Origin: Coriobacteriia bacterium
Lineage (GTDB): Bacteria; Actinomycetota; Coriobacteriia; WRKU01; WQUG01
Length of the DNA: 43,946 nt
Reading direction: 5' to 3'
Assembly (NCBI GenBank): GCA_009784345.1
Contig: WRBW01000006.1
Location: 1 to 43,946 of the forward strand
Translations under genes and position numbers: made by a program
The notes under the pieces: generated by a model
Told to the model about the DNA's origin: nothing
The model's input: the letters and a program-made list of their open reading frames with translations, nothing else
Databases searched by the model: none
Part shown: in pieces, positions 24,822-35,003 of the stretch
Layout: the number at the start of each line of letters is the position of its first letter
Numbering within the stretch: the first letter of the stretch is position 1

Positions 24822-26348
24822 GTGACAGCAGTAGTGACTCGGGCATTATCACCTGCACCGACATCGATGCATGCCGTCATCCTGGCAGGCGGCAGCGGCA
24901 CGCGCTTTTGGCCGCTGTCACGCGAACAAGCACCAAAGCAGATGCTGAACGTCTTTGGACAAGATTCGCTGCTTATCGGCGCGCTCGACCGTGCCCAGCA
25001 AATGCTGGACGCACAGGCTTGCGAGGGACAGATTCACATCGTCGTGGGGCAGTCGCTGCTTGATGAACTGCGCAATCATGTGCTGGCACACCCAAAATGG
25101 GGGAGTGCGTCCATTAACTACATCGTCGAGCCTGCTGCGCGCAATACGGCACCTGCGCTGGCCTTGGCTGCTGCCCTTGTCGAGCGCTGTGACGAGGATG
25201 GCTGCATTGTCATGTTGCCAGCAGACCATCTGACTGAAGACGGTCCGCGCTGGGTAGAAACCATGGGGGTCGCGATTGATGCGGCAGCTGATGGGAGCCT
25301 CGTGACCATTGGGCTGGTGCCGACGGGGCCTGAGACGGGCTTTGGTTATATTGAGTCAGATTCGGCGCATACCAAACAGACAGACTCTGTGTCGTCAGCC
25401 CTGCCTGTTATTCGTTTTGTTGAAAAGCCGGATCACGATACGGCTGTTGAATACTTGTCGGCTGGCAATTTCTACTGGAACAGCGGTATGTTGGTGGCGC
25501 GCGCAGATGCTATTTTGACGCAACTTGAAGAGGCTCAGATTGCGCATCCAGATGCACCATCTGCAGCAGGAAATAATGATATGGTCAAGGCAGCACGCTT
25601 GCTTGCCGCAGATTCTCGTGACGAGGCTGCGCTAGAGGATTTCAAGCAGCTAGCAAAGGAGCCCTTTGACAAGGCAGCTCTTGAGCTGTCAAGCAAAGTC
25701 AAAGTGGTGCCAACCAGTATTGATTGGTCAGATGTGGGCTCACTTTTAGCGCTAGAGGTTTTGACACAGCCCAATGAGCGGGGGACCCGTGTCATCGGGC
25801 AAGGCGTTGATGTCGATTCAACTAATACCACCAATTACAGCAGTCACCGCATGGTAGCGACCCTCGGTCTGCACGACACCATTGTTGTTGACACAGCAGA
25901 TGCGACTCTTGTTGCCGCAAAGGACCGCGCCCAGGATGTACGCCTGATAGTTGATGAGCTAACGCGTCGCGGTGCACCGGAAACCAAGCAATCGCAAACC
26001 AGTAAGCGTCCTTGGGGCAGCTGGACCATGTTGACGCGGGGCATTGGCTACCAGGTCAAAGAGATTGAAGTCATGCCTGGTCAGTCTCTATCGCTGCAAA
26101 AGCATCAACAACGCAGTGAACACTGGATAGTCATAGAGGGCACAGCGACCGTCGAGATAGACGGACAGGCCAGCCAAATCGGTCCCAGTCAGTCAGTCTT
26201 TATTCCGATGGACGCACTCCACCGCTTGAGCAATAATCACGACAGTATCCTGCGCATCGTTGAGGTTGCCGCAGGTGCTTATTTGGGCGAAGACGACATC
26301 GAGCGTTTTGATGACCAGTATGCGCGCATCACGGGAGTTGAGGCTTAG
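24822..26348 (+). CDS. manC: Mannose-1-phosphate guanylyltransferase / mannose-6-phosphate isomerase
   Basis: A bifunctional-type enzyme making GDP-mannose. The N-terminal nucleotidyltransferase has ILAGGSGTRFWPLSREQAPKQ, NTAPALALAAAL, FVEKPD and FYWNSGM. The C-terminal cupin (about residues 385-500) has SLQKHQQRSEHWIVIEGTA, the isomerase part. The frame starts with GTG 24822 right after the ahbD stop; ATG 24867 (MHAVILAGG) is an alternative closer to the domain start. The gene after it begins at its stop codon, so the two are coupled. It supplies GDP-mannose for the surface glycans encoded downstream. Confidence 0.92.
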   Translation: MTAVVTRALSPAPTSMHAVILAGGSGTRFWPLSREQAPKQMLNVFGQDSLLIGALDRAQQMLDAQACEGQIHIVVGQSLLDELRNHVLAHPKWGSASINYIVEPAARNTAPALALAAALVERCDEDGCIVMLPADHLTEDGPRWVETMGVAIDAAADGSLVTIGLVPTGPETGFGYIESDSAHTKQTDSVSSALPVIRFVEKPDHDTAVEYLSAGNFYWNSGMLVARADAILTQLEEAQIAHPDAPSAAGNNDMVKAARLLAADSRDEAALEDFKQLAKEPFDKAALELSSKVKVVPTSIDWSDVGSLLALEVLTQPNERGTRVIGQGVDVDSTNTTNYSSHRMVATLGLHDTIVVDTADATLVAAKDRAQDVRLIVDELTRRGAPETKQSQTSKRPWGSWTMLTRGIGYQVKEIEVMPGQSLSLQKHQQRSEHWIVIEGTATVEIDGQASQIGPSQSVFIPMDALHRLSNNHDSILRIVEVAAGAYLGEDDIERFDDQYARITGVEA

Positions 26349-27686
26349 ATGAGCCCAGCTGTAAAGACCGTTTTGCGCTGCGTAGTGGCCTTTGTGGCGG
26401 CGGGCCTGCTGTGTGTGGCGGCACTCTTTGTGTCAGGGCTTGCGTCCCCCGAGCGTATCATGAACACCATCCGCAAGGATTATACGGCGATAGAGGCGCG
26501 TGGCGATTACCCAATTATTGTGGGACGGACAGGTACGCCGAAGTATCGCTACGACGGCTTTACTGACGGCATCATGATGCTGCAGTCGATTCCAGATCGT
26601 GAGCGCAGCCTGCTTGATAATGCCGTGCTGGGTCCCTATTATGCCTTTGGTGATGGGACTGGTGGGGATACACCGACAGGAGCCCTGCTGCAAAAGCTTA
26701 ATGACCCCAGTATTGCGCAGGACAGGACCTATGTCCTGTACTGGCATGGCTATGTGGTGCCGCTGCGCGCAGCCTTTTCGCTGGGAATTACGCCCATGAC
26801 TTTGATTGTCATTAATTGCATCGTTTTCGTCCTGTTGATGGCCATGGTGTTTGAAGTCTTTAGACGTACGGGGGGGCTGAGCTATGGCATTTCATTTTTG
26901 CTTGCCCTCGTGGCCACTTTTGCATGGATTACGCCGGCGGGCTTTCAATTCTTTACGTCCTTTTTGCTCGCCTTTTTGGCGACCCTAGTTCTGTACTGGC
27001 TTTTGCAAAAGCCCGCAAGGCGCACTTGGATTGTGCCAAGCTTTCTTATCATGGGATTGCTGACGGCCTTCTTTGACTTTTTAACGACGCCACTTTTGAC
27101 CTTCTTGCTGCCGCTGACACTCCTGATTCTGTGGGCTGCAAAGCGCGGGAAGGCAGTGCCTTTCAAAAGCACGGTTTCAGTAGCGGGGGCTTGGCTAGCG
27201 GGTTATGCTGGCTTTTGGGCCAGTAAATGGCTTCTGACAGCGGCAGTTTACGGTGCTGAGTATGCAAATACCCAATTTGGTCACGCACTCGCCATGCGTA
27301 GTGGCACGGACACAGGCGGCGGGCTAGGCTACCGCTTTAATGCAATTTACAACAACCTGTATCAGCTTTTTGCGCTACACCCTGACGGCAGTATCCACCC
27401 TGGTCCTTTTTTCGCGATTGCCGCGGGTGTCATACTGGTACTTGCTGCTATCTGGTGGGTGCTGGTCAAGAAGACCGCAGCACCACCAGTGCAGATCAAG
27501 GCAGCCCTGCCTCTACTTTTGGTTGTAGCGGGCCCCTATGTCTGGTACTTTGTCATGGCACAGCACTCGACCTTCCATAGCTGGATGACCTGGAGACTGC
27601 AGACAGCATCAATTGTAGGCTTGCTGTTCTTCTTCCTGCTGTCGATTGACTGGTCCGCACTTATCAAGTCGAAGAGGAGGGTATAG
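26349..27686 (+). CDS. Polytopic membrane protein, possibly GT-C-type glycan enzyme
   Basis: The 445-aa protein has about nine to ten hydrophobic segments. The first is at residues 8-30, and a soluble loop of ~110 residues (about 35-145) follows it. I do not recognise the family. The layout, one helix, an extracytoplasmic loop and then a helix bundle, resembles GT-C glycosyltransferases or membrane glycan-modifying proteins. The start abuts the manC stop and the GT2 gene begins 5 bp after its end, placing it in a polysaccharide operon. Confidence 0.65.
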   Translation: MSPAVKTVLRCVVAFVAAGLLCVAALFVSGLASPERIMNTIRKDYTAIEARGDYPIIVGRTGTPKYRYDGFTDGIMMLQSIPDRERSLLDNAVLGPYYAFGDGTGGDTPTGALLQKLNDPSIAQDRTYVLYWHGYVVPLRAAFSLGITPMTLIVINCIVFVLLMAMVFEVFRRTGGLSYGISFLLALVATFAWITPAGFQFFTSFLLAFLATLVLYWLLQKPARRTWIVPSFLIMGLLTAFFDFLTTPLLTFLLPLTLLILWAAKRGKAVPFKSTVSVAGAWLAGYAGFWASKWLLTAAVYGAEYANTQFGHALAMRSGTDTGGGLGYRFNAIYNNLYQLFALHPDGSIHPGPFFAIAAGVILVLAAIWWVLVKKTAAPPVQIKAALPLLLVVAGPYVWYFVMAQHSTFHSWMTWRLQTASIVGLLFFFLLSIDWSALIKSKRRV

Positions 27687-27691
27687 TAAGC

Positions 27692-28768
27692 ATGACAAAA
27701 GAAGTGCAGTCCCTGACTGATCCCGCCATTTTTGCTTCAGTTTTGCGTGATTTGCGTGAACAGGGCTTGAAGATTGCGGTCCTTTTGCCCTGTTATAACG
27801 AAGCTCAAACTATCTCAGATACGGTTAGTGCCTATATCGAAATCCTGAAGGATGTACCTGGTGCTAGGGTCTATGTTTACGATAACAATTCGGCAGACAA
27901 CACAGCGGAGTTGGCGGCACGAGCCGGAGCTGTCGTCTGTCATGAGTACCGCCAGGGAAAAGGTTTTGTCATCCGCAGCATGTTTCGCGACATAGATGCT
28001 GACATATATCTTATGGCTGACGGAGACAACACCTATGATGCTCATGATGTTACAGCACTAGCTCGTGACATTATTGATGGGCGTGCCAACATGGTTGTCG
28101 GCGACCGTCTGTCATCAACTTATTTTCAAGAAAACAAACGCCCTTTGCACGGTCTAGGTAATAGATTGGTGCGCTGGCTCATTAATAGAATCTTCAAAAG
28201 CGACATCCTTGATGTTATGACAGGGGCACGCGCTTTTTCGCGTCAATTTGTTAAGACGTATCCATCCCTTGTGGGCGGTTTCGAAATCGAAACAGAGATG
28301 ACTATTCATGCCTTGGACAAAGATTCTTTGGTTACGCATAAGCCAGTTCTTTATCGTGATCGTCCGCACGGTAGCACTTCGAAACTCAATACCATCCCTG
28401 ACGGACTTCGTGTGCTGAAAACAATCTTTGCTTTATTTAAAGACTTTAGACCACTTCTCTTTTTTGGGTCAATAAGTTTAATTCTGTTCTTGATGGGCGC
28501 AGTCCTCTTCTTGCGTCCGCTGATTGAGTATCTTGAGACTGGCCAAGTCACCTATATGCCAACTCTACTCACTTCAATAACGCTCTTGATTATGTCCCTG
28601 TTATCAGGGGTCTGCGGTGTCGTTGTTGATAGTATTCGCAAGCAGACACGCACTTTTTATGAACTCGAGCTTTATCGCCACCGTAGCATCAATAGTATCT
28701 CCGCCAAAGCTCATCGCTCTCAATCAGCTGATTGTCATGCAAATGGATGTGCACAACGTGAAAAATAG
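27692..28768 (+). CDS. Polyprenyl-phosphate-type glycosyltransferase family 2
   Basis: The GT-A fold starts with VLLPCYNEAQTISDTV, then YDNNSADNT and the metal-binding LMADGDNTYDAHD. The RQGKGFVIRSMFR segment is typical of dolichyl/undecaprenyl-phosphate sugar transferases. Two transmembrane helices near the C-terminus (about residues 255-275 and 290-310) anchor it. It probably loads a sugar on undecaprenyl phosphate for a GT-C enzyme such as one of its neighbours. GGAGGG lies upstream. Its 3' end overlaps the next ORF. Confidence 0.85.
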   Translation: MTKEVQSLTDPAIFASVLRDLREQGLKIAVLLPCYNEAQTISDTVSAYIEILKDVPGARVYVYDNNSADNTAELAARAGAVVCHEYRQGKGFVIRSMFRDIDADIYLMADGDNTYDAHDVTALARDIIDGRANMVVGDRLSSTYFQENKRPLHGLGNRLVRWLINRIFKSDILDVMTGARAFSRQFVKTYPSLVGGFEIETEMTIHALDKDSLVTHKPVLYRDRPHGSTSKLNTIPDGLRVLKTIFALFKDFRPLLFFGSISLILFLMGAVLFLRPLIEYLETGQVTYMPTLLTSITLLIMSLLSGVCGVVVDSIRKQTRTFYELELYRHRSINSISAKAHRSQSADCHANGCAQREK

Positions 28769-30401
28769 AGGCGCTCGGCAAAGCTTGCTTAACCGAATCA
28801 TCTCTCAAAAGTACTTCCCGTATGTGATGCTACTTGTGACTAATCTCTTTTTGGCAGGCCTGCTTTTTTATCACATTGGCACGCAGGTCAACCTTAGAAA
28901 CTTTCTACTGTTCTATAGTGATAACATCACCTTGGCACTTTATTTCAAATCACTTCTTGAGCATGGCTACGCAGCCTCTGGCTTTATGTACGGTACACAA
29001 GGATTCTTCTTCCCCGGCTTTGTGTTGTACCCACTTTCATATGCACTGGGCCTTCTGATACCCGGAGATGTGTATTCAGCGAGCTTAATCATCAAGGCGA
29101 TACTGCAGGTGCTGTTTTTTAACTTTGCGCTCTTCTATTTAGGTCATGCAGTATTTCGTTCATGGCGAAAAGCTGCATACTATGCGAGTTTTTGCACCCT
29201 AGCAGTCGGTGTTATTCTCATAGCGGGTGCACCGCTAGCAGGAGAGGGCTGGTTTCCTAATGTATTTCTGTTGACAAGCACTCACCACATCGGCATTGCA
29301 ATCGGCACCCCTCTTTTCCTTGCCGGTCTCATTAATTATTCCAATACCAAACATTTGGGGAATCTTTTATTGCTCATCGGACTTCCGACCATAATTATGC
29401 CATCGTCTGGAGCTTGGCTTGTATGGTTTGCGATTCCTTTTATTATCGCCCTTGTAATAGTGTTTTTGCTCAATTTAGTATCGAAAAAAGTCTTCATCCT
29501 TGCTTCAGCAGCGACGGTCATAGGACTTGTTGCTGGCAGACTGCTAAACAATTTGGCGCGAAATTATTTTGTAACCATAAGCCCAGATCTTACCGAGATT
29601 TCACGTATACCGGAGGGTCTCAGAGGTATGCGATGGACAATAATAAATGTCTATCTGCAAGAGCCAGCACTCATGATTGCCCTAGCAATCATGACGATAC
29701 TGTGCTGTTATGGACTACTGCATTTATGCGCAATTCTTTATCGCAGCTCACGATTTGAATCGGGCAGTTTGAGCAAAATGCATGAATTTTTTCCTCAGGC
29801 AATCATTTTGTCATATTGTTTTGTAGCCGGAATTGCTCTCACGCTAGCTGCTATTTTTATTGGTCTCGCTGATATTACAAGGTATTACTCGATGTTTGTG
29901 GTCTTTGCCCTTTTGGCAGCGATTCCGCTTTTCTTACTGTCTCAAAAGCTTCGCGTTTTTATTGTCATTGCTTCAATGAGCACACTTACCGCGTTGTTGC
30001 TGGCATCGCTTTTTGCCTTGCCCCATGCGCAGACCTATGCAAACCCAGCGCAATTAACAAACAGTGATTATGTGAGCATAGTTGCCAATAAAGATTTGCC
30101 GGGGGACTTCATTGGAGATTTTTGGACGGTTATGGCAGTTGGTCTTTATGTCGACGTAAAAGTTTCCAATGTCACGACTGACTTGAGGCTCTCTCCCATA
30201 CTGCAAAACACTTATGACCTTGACAATGCACAGTTTCAAAACCTCCTGATTATCGAAGGCTCAGCGCTCGAGTCCGTTTTAGAAGACTTGCCGCCTTACT
30301 CTAGTAAGTATCGCTTTGAAGCACAAACGGCAACTAATCAATTTGTGTCGCTCATAATTTACCATTGGGATGAGCATATTAATGAATACCTCAGAAGATA
30401 G
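28737..30401 (+). CDS. Large polytopic membrane protein, probable GT-C glycosyltransferase
   Basis: A protein of about 553 aa with roughly eleven hydrophobic helices from residue 20 on, then a soluble C-terminal portion (about 440-553). The family is not certain. The loop after the first helix (LLFYSDNITLALYFKSLLEHG) has an Asp in the place of the catalytic Asp of GT-C enzymes. The frame is open to 28617, but that stretch overlaps the GT2 gene; ATG 28737 or 28743, or GTG 28758, are better starts. Its DNA is A+T-richer than that of its neighbours. The upstream GT2 probably supplies its lipid-linked sugar. Confidence 0.65.
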   Translation: MQMDVHNVKNRGARQSLLNRIISQKYFPYVMLLVTNLFLAGLLFYHIGTQVNLRNFLLFYSDNITLALYFKSLLEHGYAASGFMYGTQGFFFPGFVLYPLSYALGLLIPGDVYSASLIIKAILQVLFFNFALFYLGHAVFRSWRKAAYYASFCTLAVGVILIAGAPLAGEGWFPNVFLLTSTHHIGIAIGTPLFLAGLINYSNTKHLGNLLLLIGLPTIIMPSSGAWLVWFAIPFIIALVIVFLLNLVSKKVFILASAATVIGLVAGRLLNNLARNYFVTISPDLTEISRIPEGLRGMRWTIINVYLQEPALMIALAIMTILCCYGLLHLCAILYRSSRFESGSLSKMHEFFPQAIILSYCFVAGIALTLAAIFIGLADITRYYSMFVVFALLAAIPLFLLSQKLRVFIVIASMSTLTALLLASLFALPHAQTYANPAQLTNSDYVSIVANKDLPGDFIGDFWTVMAVGLYVDVKVSNVTTDLRLSPILQNTYDLDNAQFQNLLIIEGSALESVLEDLPPYSSKYRFEAQTATNQFVSLIIYHWDEHINEYLRR

Positions 30402-30436
30402 TAGAATAGTTAACCGACTATAGATTAGGAGAAGAC

Positions 30437-31717
30437 ATGCTCGATTCAGCACAGTTATTTGAACAGGCACAGAAGGTCATTCCTGGCGGAGTAAACTCCC
30501 CAGTCAGGGCATACAAATCCGTGGGCACGACACCGCGTTTTGTCGACAGTGCACGCGGCTCGCTTATCTTTGATGTCGAAGGTCGCGAATATGTCGACTT
30601 TGTACAAAGCTGGGGACCTATGATTCTAGGTCACGGCGATCCAGATGTTATTGAGGCTGTGGAAGATCAGCTGAAGCGCGGAACCAGCTTTGGTGCACCT
30701 ACCTTGCTTGAAACCATGGCAGCAGAGGCAGTCGTCAAGACAGTGCCCTCTATCGACCTGGTACGCTTTGTTTCATCAGGTACCGAGGCTGTTATGAGTG
30801 CCATTCGTCTGGCGCGCGGCTACACTGACCGCGAGAAAATCATCAAGTTTGATGGCAACTACCACGGTCACAGTGATGGGCTGCTGGCATCTGCTGGCTC
30901 TGGTTTAGTCACCCTGGGTATTCCTTCAACACCTGGTGTCACAAAAGGCACCGCTGCAGATACGCTTATTGCGCCTTACAATGACCTCGACGCTGTGCGC
31001 GCTATCTTTGAGGCCAATGCTGACGAGGTCGCCTGTCTCATCCTCGAGCCCGTGGCTGGCAACATGGGTGTTATTCCACCTGCAGATGGCTTCTTGCAGG
31101 GTCTGCGCGAGCTCTGTGACGAGTTTGGTGCACTGCTCATTTTTGATGAGGTCATCACCGGCTTCCGCTTAGCACTGGGTGGGGCACAGGAATACTATGG
31201 CATTACGCCCGACCTCACAACATTGGGCAAAATCATCGGTGGTGGCTTCCCGGTAGGTGCCTTTGGTGGTCGCCGCGAGATTATGGAAAAACTCGCCCCC
31301 TTAGGTCCTGTGTATCAGGCAGGTACGCTTAGTGGTAATCCTATTGCGATGGCAGCAGGTATTGCCGTAATAGAAAAACTCTCACGTCCCGGTACCTATG
31401 AGGAGCTTGCCTTAAAGGGCGAGCGTCTTGCGGCTGGCCTTAAAGGGGCTGCGGACACCGCAGGTGTTCCAGCCTTTGGCACACAAGTAGGATCGATGAC
31501 CTGTCTGTACTTCTGCGAAGGTCCTGTCACAGACTGGGATAGCGCATCAAAGGCTGATACTGAGCTCTATGCTAACTACTTCCGCGCCATGCTGGATCGT
31601 GGCTACTGGTTAGCCCCTAGTCAGTTTGAAGCCTGCTTTGCGTCCCTAGCCATGACAGAGCTTCAGATTGATGAAATGTGTGCCACAGCACGCGAAGTCT
31701 TGAAAACACTGGCTTAA
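30437..31717 (+). CDS. hemL: Glutamate-1-semialdehyde 2,1-aminomutase
   Basis: HemL forms 5-aminolevulinate from glutamate-1-semialdehyde in the C5 pathway. The signature [47 protein letters not shown] and the PLP-lysine segment [17 protein letters not shown] are intact over 426 aa. AGGAGA precedes ATG. It feeds HemB, encoded 7 kb upstream. Its location between polysaccharide genes suggests that these were inserted beside it. Confidence 0.96.
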   Translation: MLDSAQLFEQAQKVIPGGVNSPVRAYKSVGTTPRFVDSARGSLIFDVEGREYVDFVQSWGPMILGHGDPDVIEAVEDQLKRGTSFGAPTLLETMAAEAVVKTVPSIDLVRFVSSGTEAVMSAIRLARGYTDREKIIKFDGNYHGHSDGLLASAGSGLVTLGIPSTPGVTKGTAADTLIAPYNDLDAVRAIFEANADEVACLILEPVAGNMGVIPPADGFLQGLRELCDEFGALLIFDEVITGFRLALGGAQEYYGITPDLTTLGKIIGGGFPVGAFGGRREIMEKLAPLGPVYQAGTLSGNPIAMAAGIAVIEKLSRPGTYEELALKGERLAAGLKGAADTAGVPAFGTQVGSMTCLYFCEGPVTDWDSASKADTELYANYFRAMLDRGYWLAPSQFEACFASLAMTELQIDEMCATAREVLKTLA

Positions 31718-31736
31718 GTTACGGGGCAACACTTAT

Positions 31737-32609
31737 ATGAAGGCAATTATTCCTGTTGCAGGTCTTGGCACGCGCTTCTTGCCAGTTACAAAGGCGCAGC
31801 CCAAAGAGATGCTGCCCGTTGTTGACAAGCCCATCATGCAGTATGTCATCGAAGAGGCAGTAGACGCCGGTGTCGATGCCATCTTGCTGGTCACCGGGCG
31901 CAGCAAAAAAGTCATCGAAGATCACTTTGATCGTTCGGTCGAGCTGGAACAAATCCTTGCCAAAGCGGGCAAGGATGAGCAGCTTTCGATAGTCAAGCAC
32001 ATTACCGACATGGCAGAAATCTTCTATGTGCGTCAAAAATCCCCTCGAGGTCTGGGCCACGCGGTAGGATGTGGAGAGAGCTTTGTTTCAGACCATGAGC
32101 CCTTCTTTGTGCTGCTGGGTGACGTCATTGTCCCAAATATGGACATACTCCCCATCATGCAGCAGACCTATGAACGCTATGGTGCATCGGTTATCGCGGT
32201 AGAAAAGGTGGCGCCCGAGCTGACTCAGCGTTATGGGGTCATTTCGGGGACTGAGATCGAGCCAGGCGTGTACAAGCTCGACGGTCTGGTTGAAAAGCCG
32301 GCTCCCGGGACTGAGCCCAGCAACTTGGCTGTTCTGGGCAGGTATTTGCTGACGCCCCAGATTATGGAGCTTTTGCAGCACACGCAACCGGGTGCTGGGG
32401 GAGAGATTCAGCTGACCGACGCCATGATAAAACTGCTCGAAAGCGAAGACATCTACGCCGTTGAAGTACCCAGTAGCAGCAGCTATGACACGGGTAACGT
32501 CATCAACTGGCTCGAAGCCAATTTAGCCCTCGCCATGCAAAATGATAGCTATGCAGGTGAGCTACGTACTATAATAGCTAGGCAATTAAACGATGGTCAG
32601 GAAGGTTAA
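31737..32609 (+). CDS. galU: UTP-glucose-1-phosphate uridylyltransferase
   Basis: GalU makes UDP-glucose. The N-terminal IPVAGLGTRFLPVTKAQPKEMLPVVDKPIMQYV, DHFDRSVELE, LLGDVIVPN and GLVEKP segments define the family, and the 290 aa are full length. It starts 19 bp after hemL and ends 2 bp before the nucleotide-sugar dehydrogenase, whose substrate pathway may be related. A GGGGC-like ribosome-binding site is the best seen. Confidence 0.94.
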   Translation: MKAIIPVAGLGTRFLPVTKAQPKEMLPVVDKPIMQYVIEEAVDAGVDAILLVTGRSKKVIEDHFDRSVELEQILAKAGKDEQLSIVKHITDMAEIFYVRQKSPRGLGHAVGCGESFVSDHEPFFVLLGDVIVPNMDILPIMQQTYERYGASVIAVEKVAPELTQRYGVISGTEIEPGVYKLDGLVEKPAPGTEPSNLAVLGRYLLTPQIMELLQHTQPGAGGEIQLTDAMIKLLESEDIYAVEVPSSSSYDTGNVINWLEANLALAMQNDSYAGELRTIIARQLNDGQEG

Positions 32610-32611
32610 TT

Positions 32612-33928
32612 ATGAATTCAGTAGTCGCAGGCACTGCCCTCGAGACAAAGCTTAAAGACGGCAGCGCTGTTCTAGGTGTTGTCGGCCTGGGATATGTAGG
32701 TCTACCGCTGATTGTTGCGATGGCAGAAAAAGCCGGCAATAAATGCATCGGCTTTGACATTTCACCAGAGCGTGCGCAGTCAGTCAATGACGGCATCAGC
32801 TACATCGGTGATATCAGCAATGAAGAACTGGCACCTCATGCAGCTTCAGGTCGTATCGAGGCAACCACAGACTTTGCCCGTGCGGCGCAGTGTGATGCCA
32901 TCGCCATCTGCGTGCCAACACCGCTAAACGCACATAACGAACCTGATGTGTCTTACATGGTTTCTGCGGCTCAAGAAATTGCGCCCTATCTGAAACCAGA
33001 TACCCTGGTAACGCTCGAATCAACCACCTACCCAGGCACCACAGAGGAAATTCTGCTGCCACTGCTCGAATCAGACAGCCTAAAGCTGGCAGAAAACCTC
33101 TTTGTGGCCTTTTCGCCCGAACGCGTCGATCCCGGCAACGAGACCTGGAAAATCACCAATACGCCAAAGGTCGTTGGCGGGGTAGAGCCACGCTCAACTG
33201 AGCTAGCTACCTTGTTCTACAGCCAGTTTATCGAGACGGTTGTACCCGTATCGACAGCACGCGCGGCTGAACTGTCGAAACTCTTTGAAAACATCTTTCG
33301 CTGCGTCAACATTGCGCTTGCAAATGAGCTCGCGCAACTGTGCGAGCGCATGGACATTGACATCTGGGAAGTCGTCGACGCTGCGAAAACAAAGCCCTTT
33401 GGTTTCATGCCCTTCTACCCAGGACCCGGTCTGGGCGGTCACTGCATTCCCGTCGACCCCTTTTATCTGACCTGGAAGGCGCGCGAGTTCGACTTCCACA
33501 CCCAGTTTATCGAGTTGGCCGGCCGCATCAATGACGACATGCCCTACTACGTCAGGCGCCGCCTAATGGACGCCCTGAACGACCAGGGCAAACCCCTCAA
33601 CGGCGCACGCATCCTGGTGCTGGGCGTTGCTTACAAGGCTGACATCGACGACATGCGCGAAAGCCCTGCCGTTGACTGCATCACGCTCATCAAGGAAAAG
33701 GGTGGGCAGATTGTCTACCATGACCCCCATGTGGCAGAGTACGTCCAGGACGGTCAGACCGTACAGAGTGTTGACCTCACTGCTGACGAAGTAAGAGCAG
33801 CTGATGCTGTTGTTATCCTGGCAGGACACAGTGCTGTCGACTACGACATGGTCTGCGAAAATGCTTCGCTCGTCTTTGATACCCGCAATGTTTTGACCGC
33901 AGAAGGCGACAATATCGTAGCTCTATAA
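32612..33928 (+). CDS. Nucleotide-sugar dehydrogenase (UDP-HexNAc/UDP-glucose type)
   Basis: This NAD-dependent four-electron oxidation makes a UDP-uronic acid. The Rossmann motif GVVGLGYVGLPL is near residue 28, and ESTTYPGTTEE and SPERVDPGN follow. The catalytic cysteine is in PGPGLGGHCIPVDPFYL, and GVAYKADIDDMRESPA is in the C-terminal NAD domain. The GGHCIPVDP and YL-WKA context resembles WbpA/WecC-type UDP-N-acetylhexosamine 6-dehydrogenases more than plain UDP-glucose dehydrogenase, but the substrate is not certain. AGGAAGG lies upstream and a strong terminator follows. Confidence 0.88.
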   Translation: MNSVVAGTALETKLKDGSAVLGVVGLGYVGLPLIVAMAEKAGNKCIGFDISPERAQSVNDGISYIGDISNEELAPHAASGRIEATTDFARAAQCDAIAICVPTPLNAHNEPDVSYMVSAAQEIAPYLKPDTLVTLESTTYPGTTEEILLPLLESDSLKLAENLFVAFSPERVDPGNETWKITNTPKVVGGVEPRSTELATLFYSQFIETVVPVSTARAAELSKLFENIFRCVNIALANELAQLCERMDIDIWEVVDAAKTKPFGFMPFYPGPGLGGHCIPVDPFYLTWKAREFDFHTQFIELAGRINDDMPYYVRRRLMDALNDQGKPLNGARILVLGVAYKADIDDMRESPAVDCITLIKEKGGQIVYHDPHVAEYVQDGQTVQSVDLTADEVRAADAVVILAGHSAVDYDMVCENASLVFDTRNVLTAEGDNIVAL

Positions 33929-33945
33929 GCATTTAAGTATTGGAC

Positions 33946-33984
33946 AATTAAAAGAGCCGCCCTCGCAGGCGGCTCTTTTAATTT
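33946..33984 (+). terminator. Rho-independent terminator of galU operon
   Basis: A perfect 16-bp stem (33946-33961 with 33968-33983) contains the core GAGCCGCC/GGCGGCTC, a 6-nt loop (CTCGCA) and a T-rich 3' end. Confidence 0.95.
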
Positions 33985-33987
33985 CAC

Positions 33988-34064
33988 CTCACACTTGATG
34001 CGGAATCTCTCACCACCTGTGTCATCCCGCACTTGATGCGGGATCTCGGGTTTGACCTTGACCT
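33988..34064 (+). repeat. Palindromic intergenic repeat, copies 2 and 3
   Basis: Two units share CACTTGATGCGG(A/G)ATCTC: a degenerate one at 33988-34012 and a good one at 34021-34048 with stem ATCCCGCA/TGCGGGAT. The latter is followed by TTGACCTTGACCT exactly as at 786-836. The 3' end reaches the stop codon of the ZIP gene. Confidence 0.65.
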
Positions 34065-34975
34065 TAAATAATCGCAATAAATATAATCGCAACGACAATT
34101 CCTGCCAAGGCTGCCATAGCAGGCATACGGTCCTTGTTGGTCACGATGGTCTGGGGGAAAATCTCACCCAGTACAACATAGAGCATCGCACCACCGGCAA
34201 TGGCCAAAGACAGTGCCAGCGCAAGCGATGATATGCCCCCTATGAGCACACCCAGGACAGCACCAATGACGGTAGTGGCACCTGCGGCCATCGTCAGCAG
34301 TATCGTCTTAATCTTTGATAGTCCGCCCGAAATCAAGGGTGCTGAAATCGCCATACCTTCAGGAATGTTGTGCAGTGCAATCAGCAGGGCAATGGTGATG
34401 CCCAGTGCAATGTCGTATTGTCCTGCAGCACCCATGGCAAGACCTTCGGGGATGTTATGAAGTGCAATAGCAAAGAGGATGACAATACCTGCGCGCATCA
34501 TATTACCCTTGTTAGATAACAGCTCCTCTGCATGGAAATATTCCTCATAATTGTCATGCAAGGTGCTGTCAAGGTCAGTGGCCACTTCACATTCGGGGCA
34601 ATCTGGACCGGCCAAACTGGGGGAGAAAAGCGCACCGGTGTCATCAGGGGCGGTTACGGCAGCAATGTGTTTTTTATGCTCACGAGCCTTGCGTCGCGCC
34701 TCCGTAATGCGATCAACGACTCGGTTTAGGCCCAAGACAACCAGCACACCGATGCCCAGACCCAGGACCGCAACCCAAACACTCGAATAGTCAATGGCCT
34801 CAGGAATCAACTCCAGCAAGACAATGGCCAGCATGACGCCGCCGGCAAATGACAGAAAAACGCTGACGGTGCGTTCGCTGCGAGCACCAAAGAGTGCGGT
34901 AATAACACTCCCTAAGCCCTTTCCAGCAACACCAGCAAGCACACCCATCGTGATAATAAATAAACCCTGATCCAT
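34064..34975 (-). CDS. ZIP-family divalent metal permease
   Basis: ZIP proteins bring Zn, Fe or Mn into the cytoplasm. About eight transmembrane segments are visible, with the metal-path motifs ALHNIPEGLAMG and ALHNIPEGMAIS in adjacent helices. A variable loop of about 75 residues contains His, Asp and Cys residues (SLAGPDCPECEVATD and a DSTLHDNYEEYFHAEE region). I chose ATG 34975 (MDQGLF) because AAAGG precedes it with good spacing; the frame is open to 34999. It is divergent from a DtxR-family gene across a perfect palindrome, so metal-dependent repression is likely. Confidence 0.88.
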   Translation of the reverse strand: MDQGLFIITMGVLAGVAGKGLGSVITALFGARSERTVSVFLSFAGGVMLAIVLLELIPEAIDYSSVWVAVLGLGIGVLVVLGLNRVVDRITEARRKAREHKKHIAAVTAPDDTGALFSPSLAGPDCPECEVATDLDSTLHDNYEEYFHAEELLSNKGNMMRAGIVILFAIALHNIPEGLAMGAAGQYDIALGITIALLIALHNIPEGMAISAPLISGGLSKIKTILLTMAAGATTVIGAVLGVLIGGISSLALALSLAIAGGAMLYVVLGEIFPQTIVTNKDRMPAMAALAGIVVAIIFIAII

Positions 34976-35003
34976 AAAGAAAACCTTTCGACTGAGCATT
35001 TCA

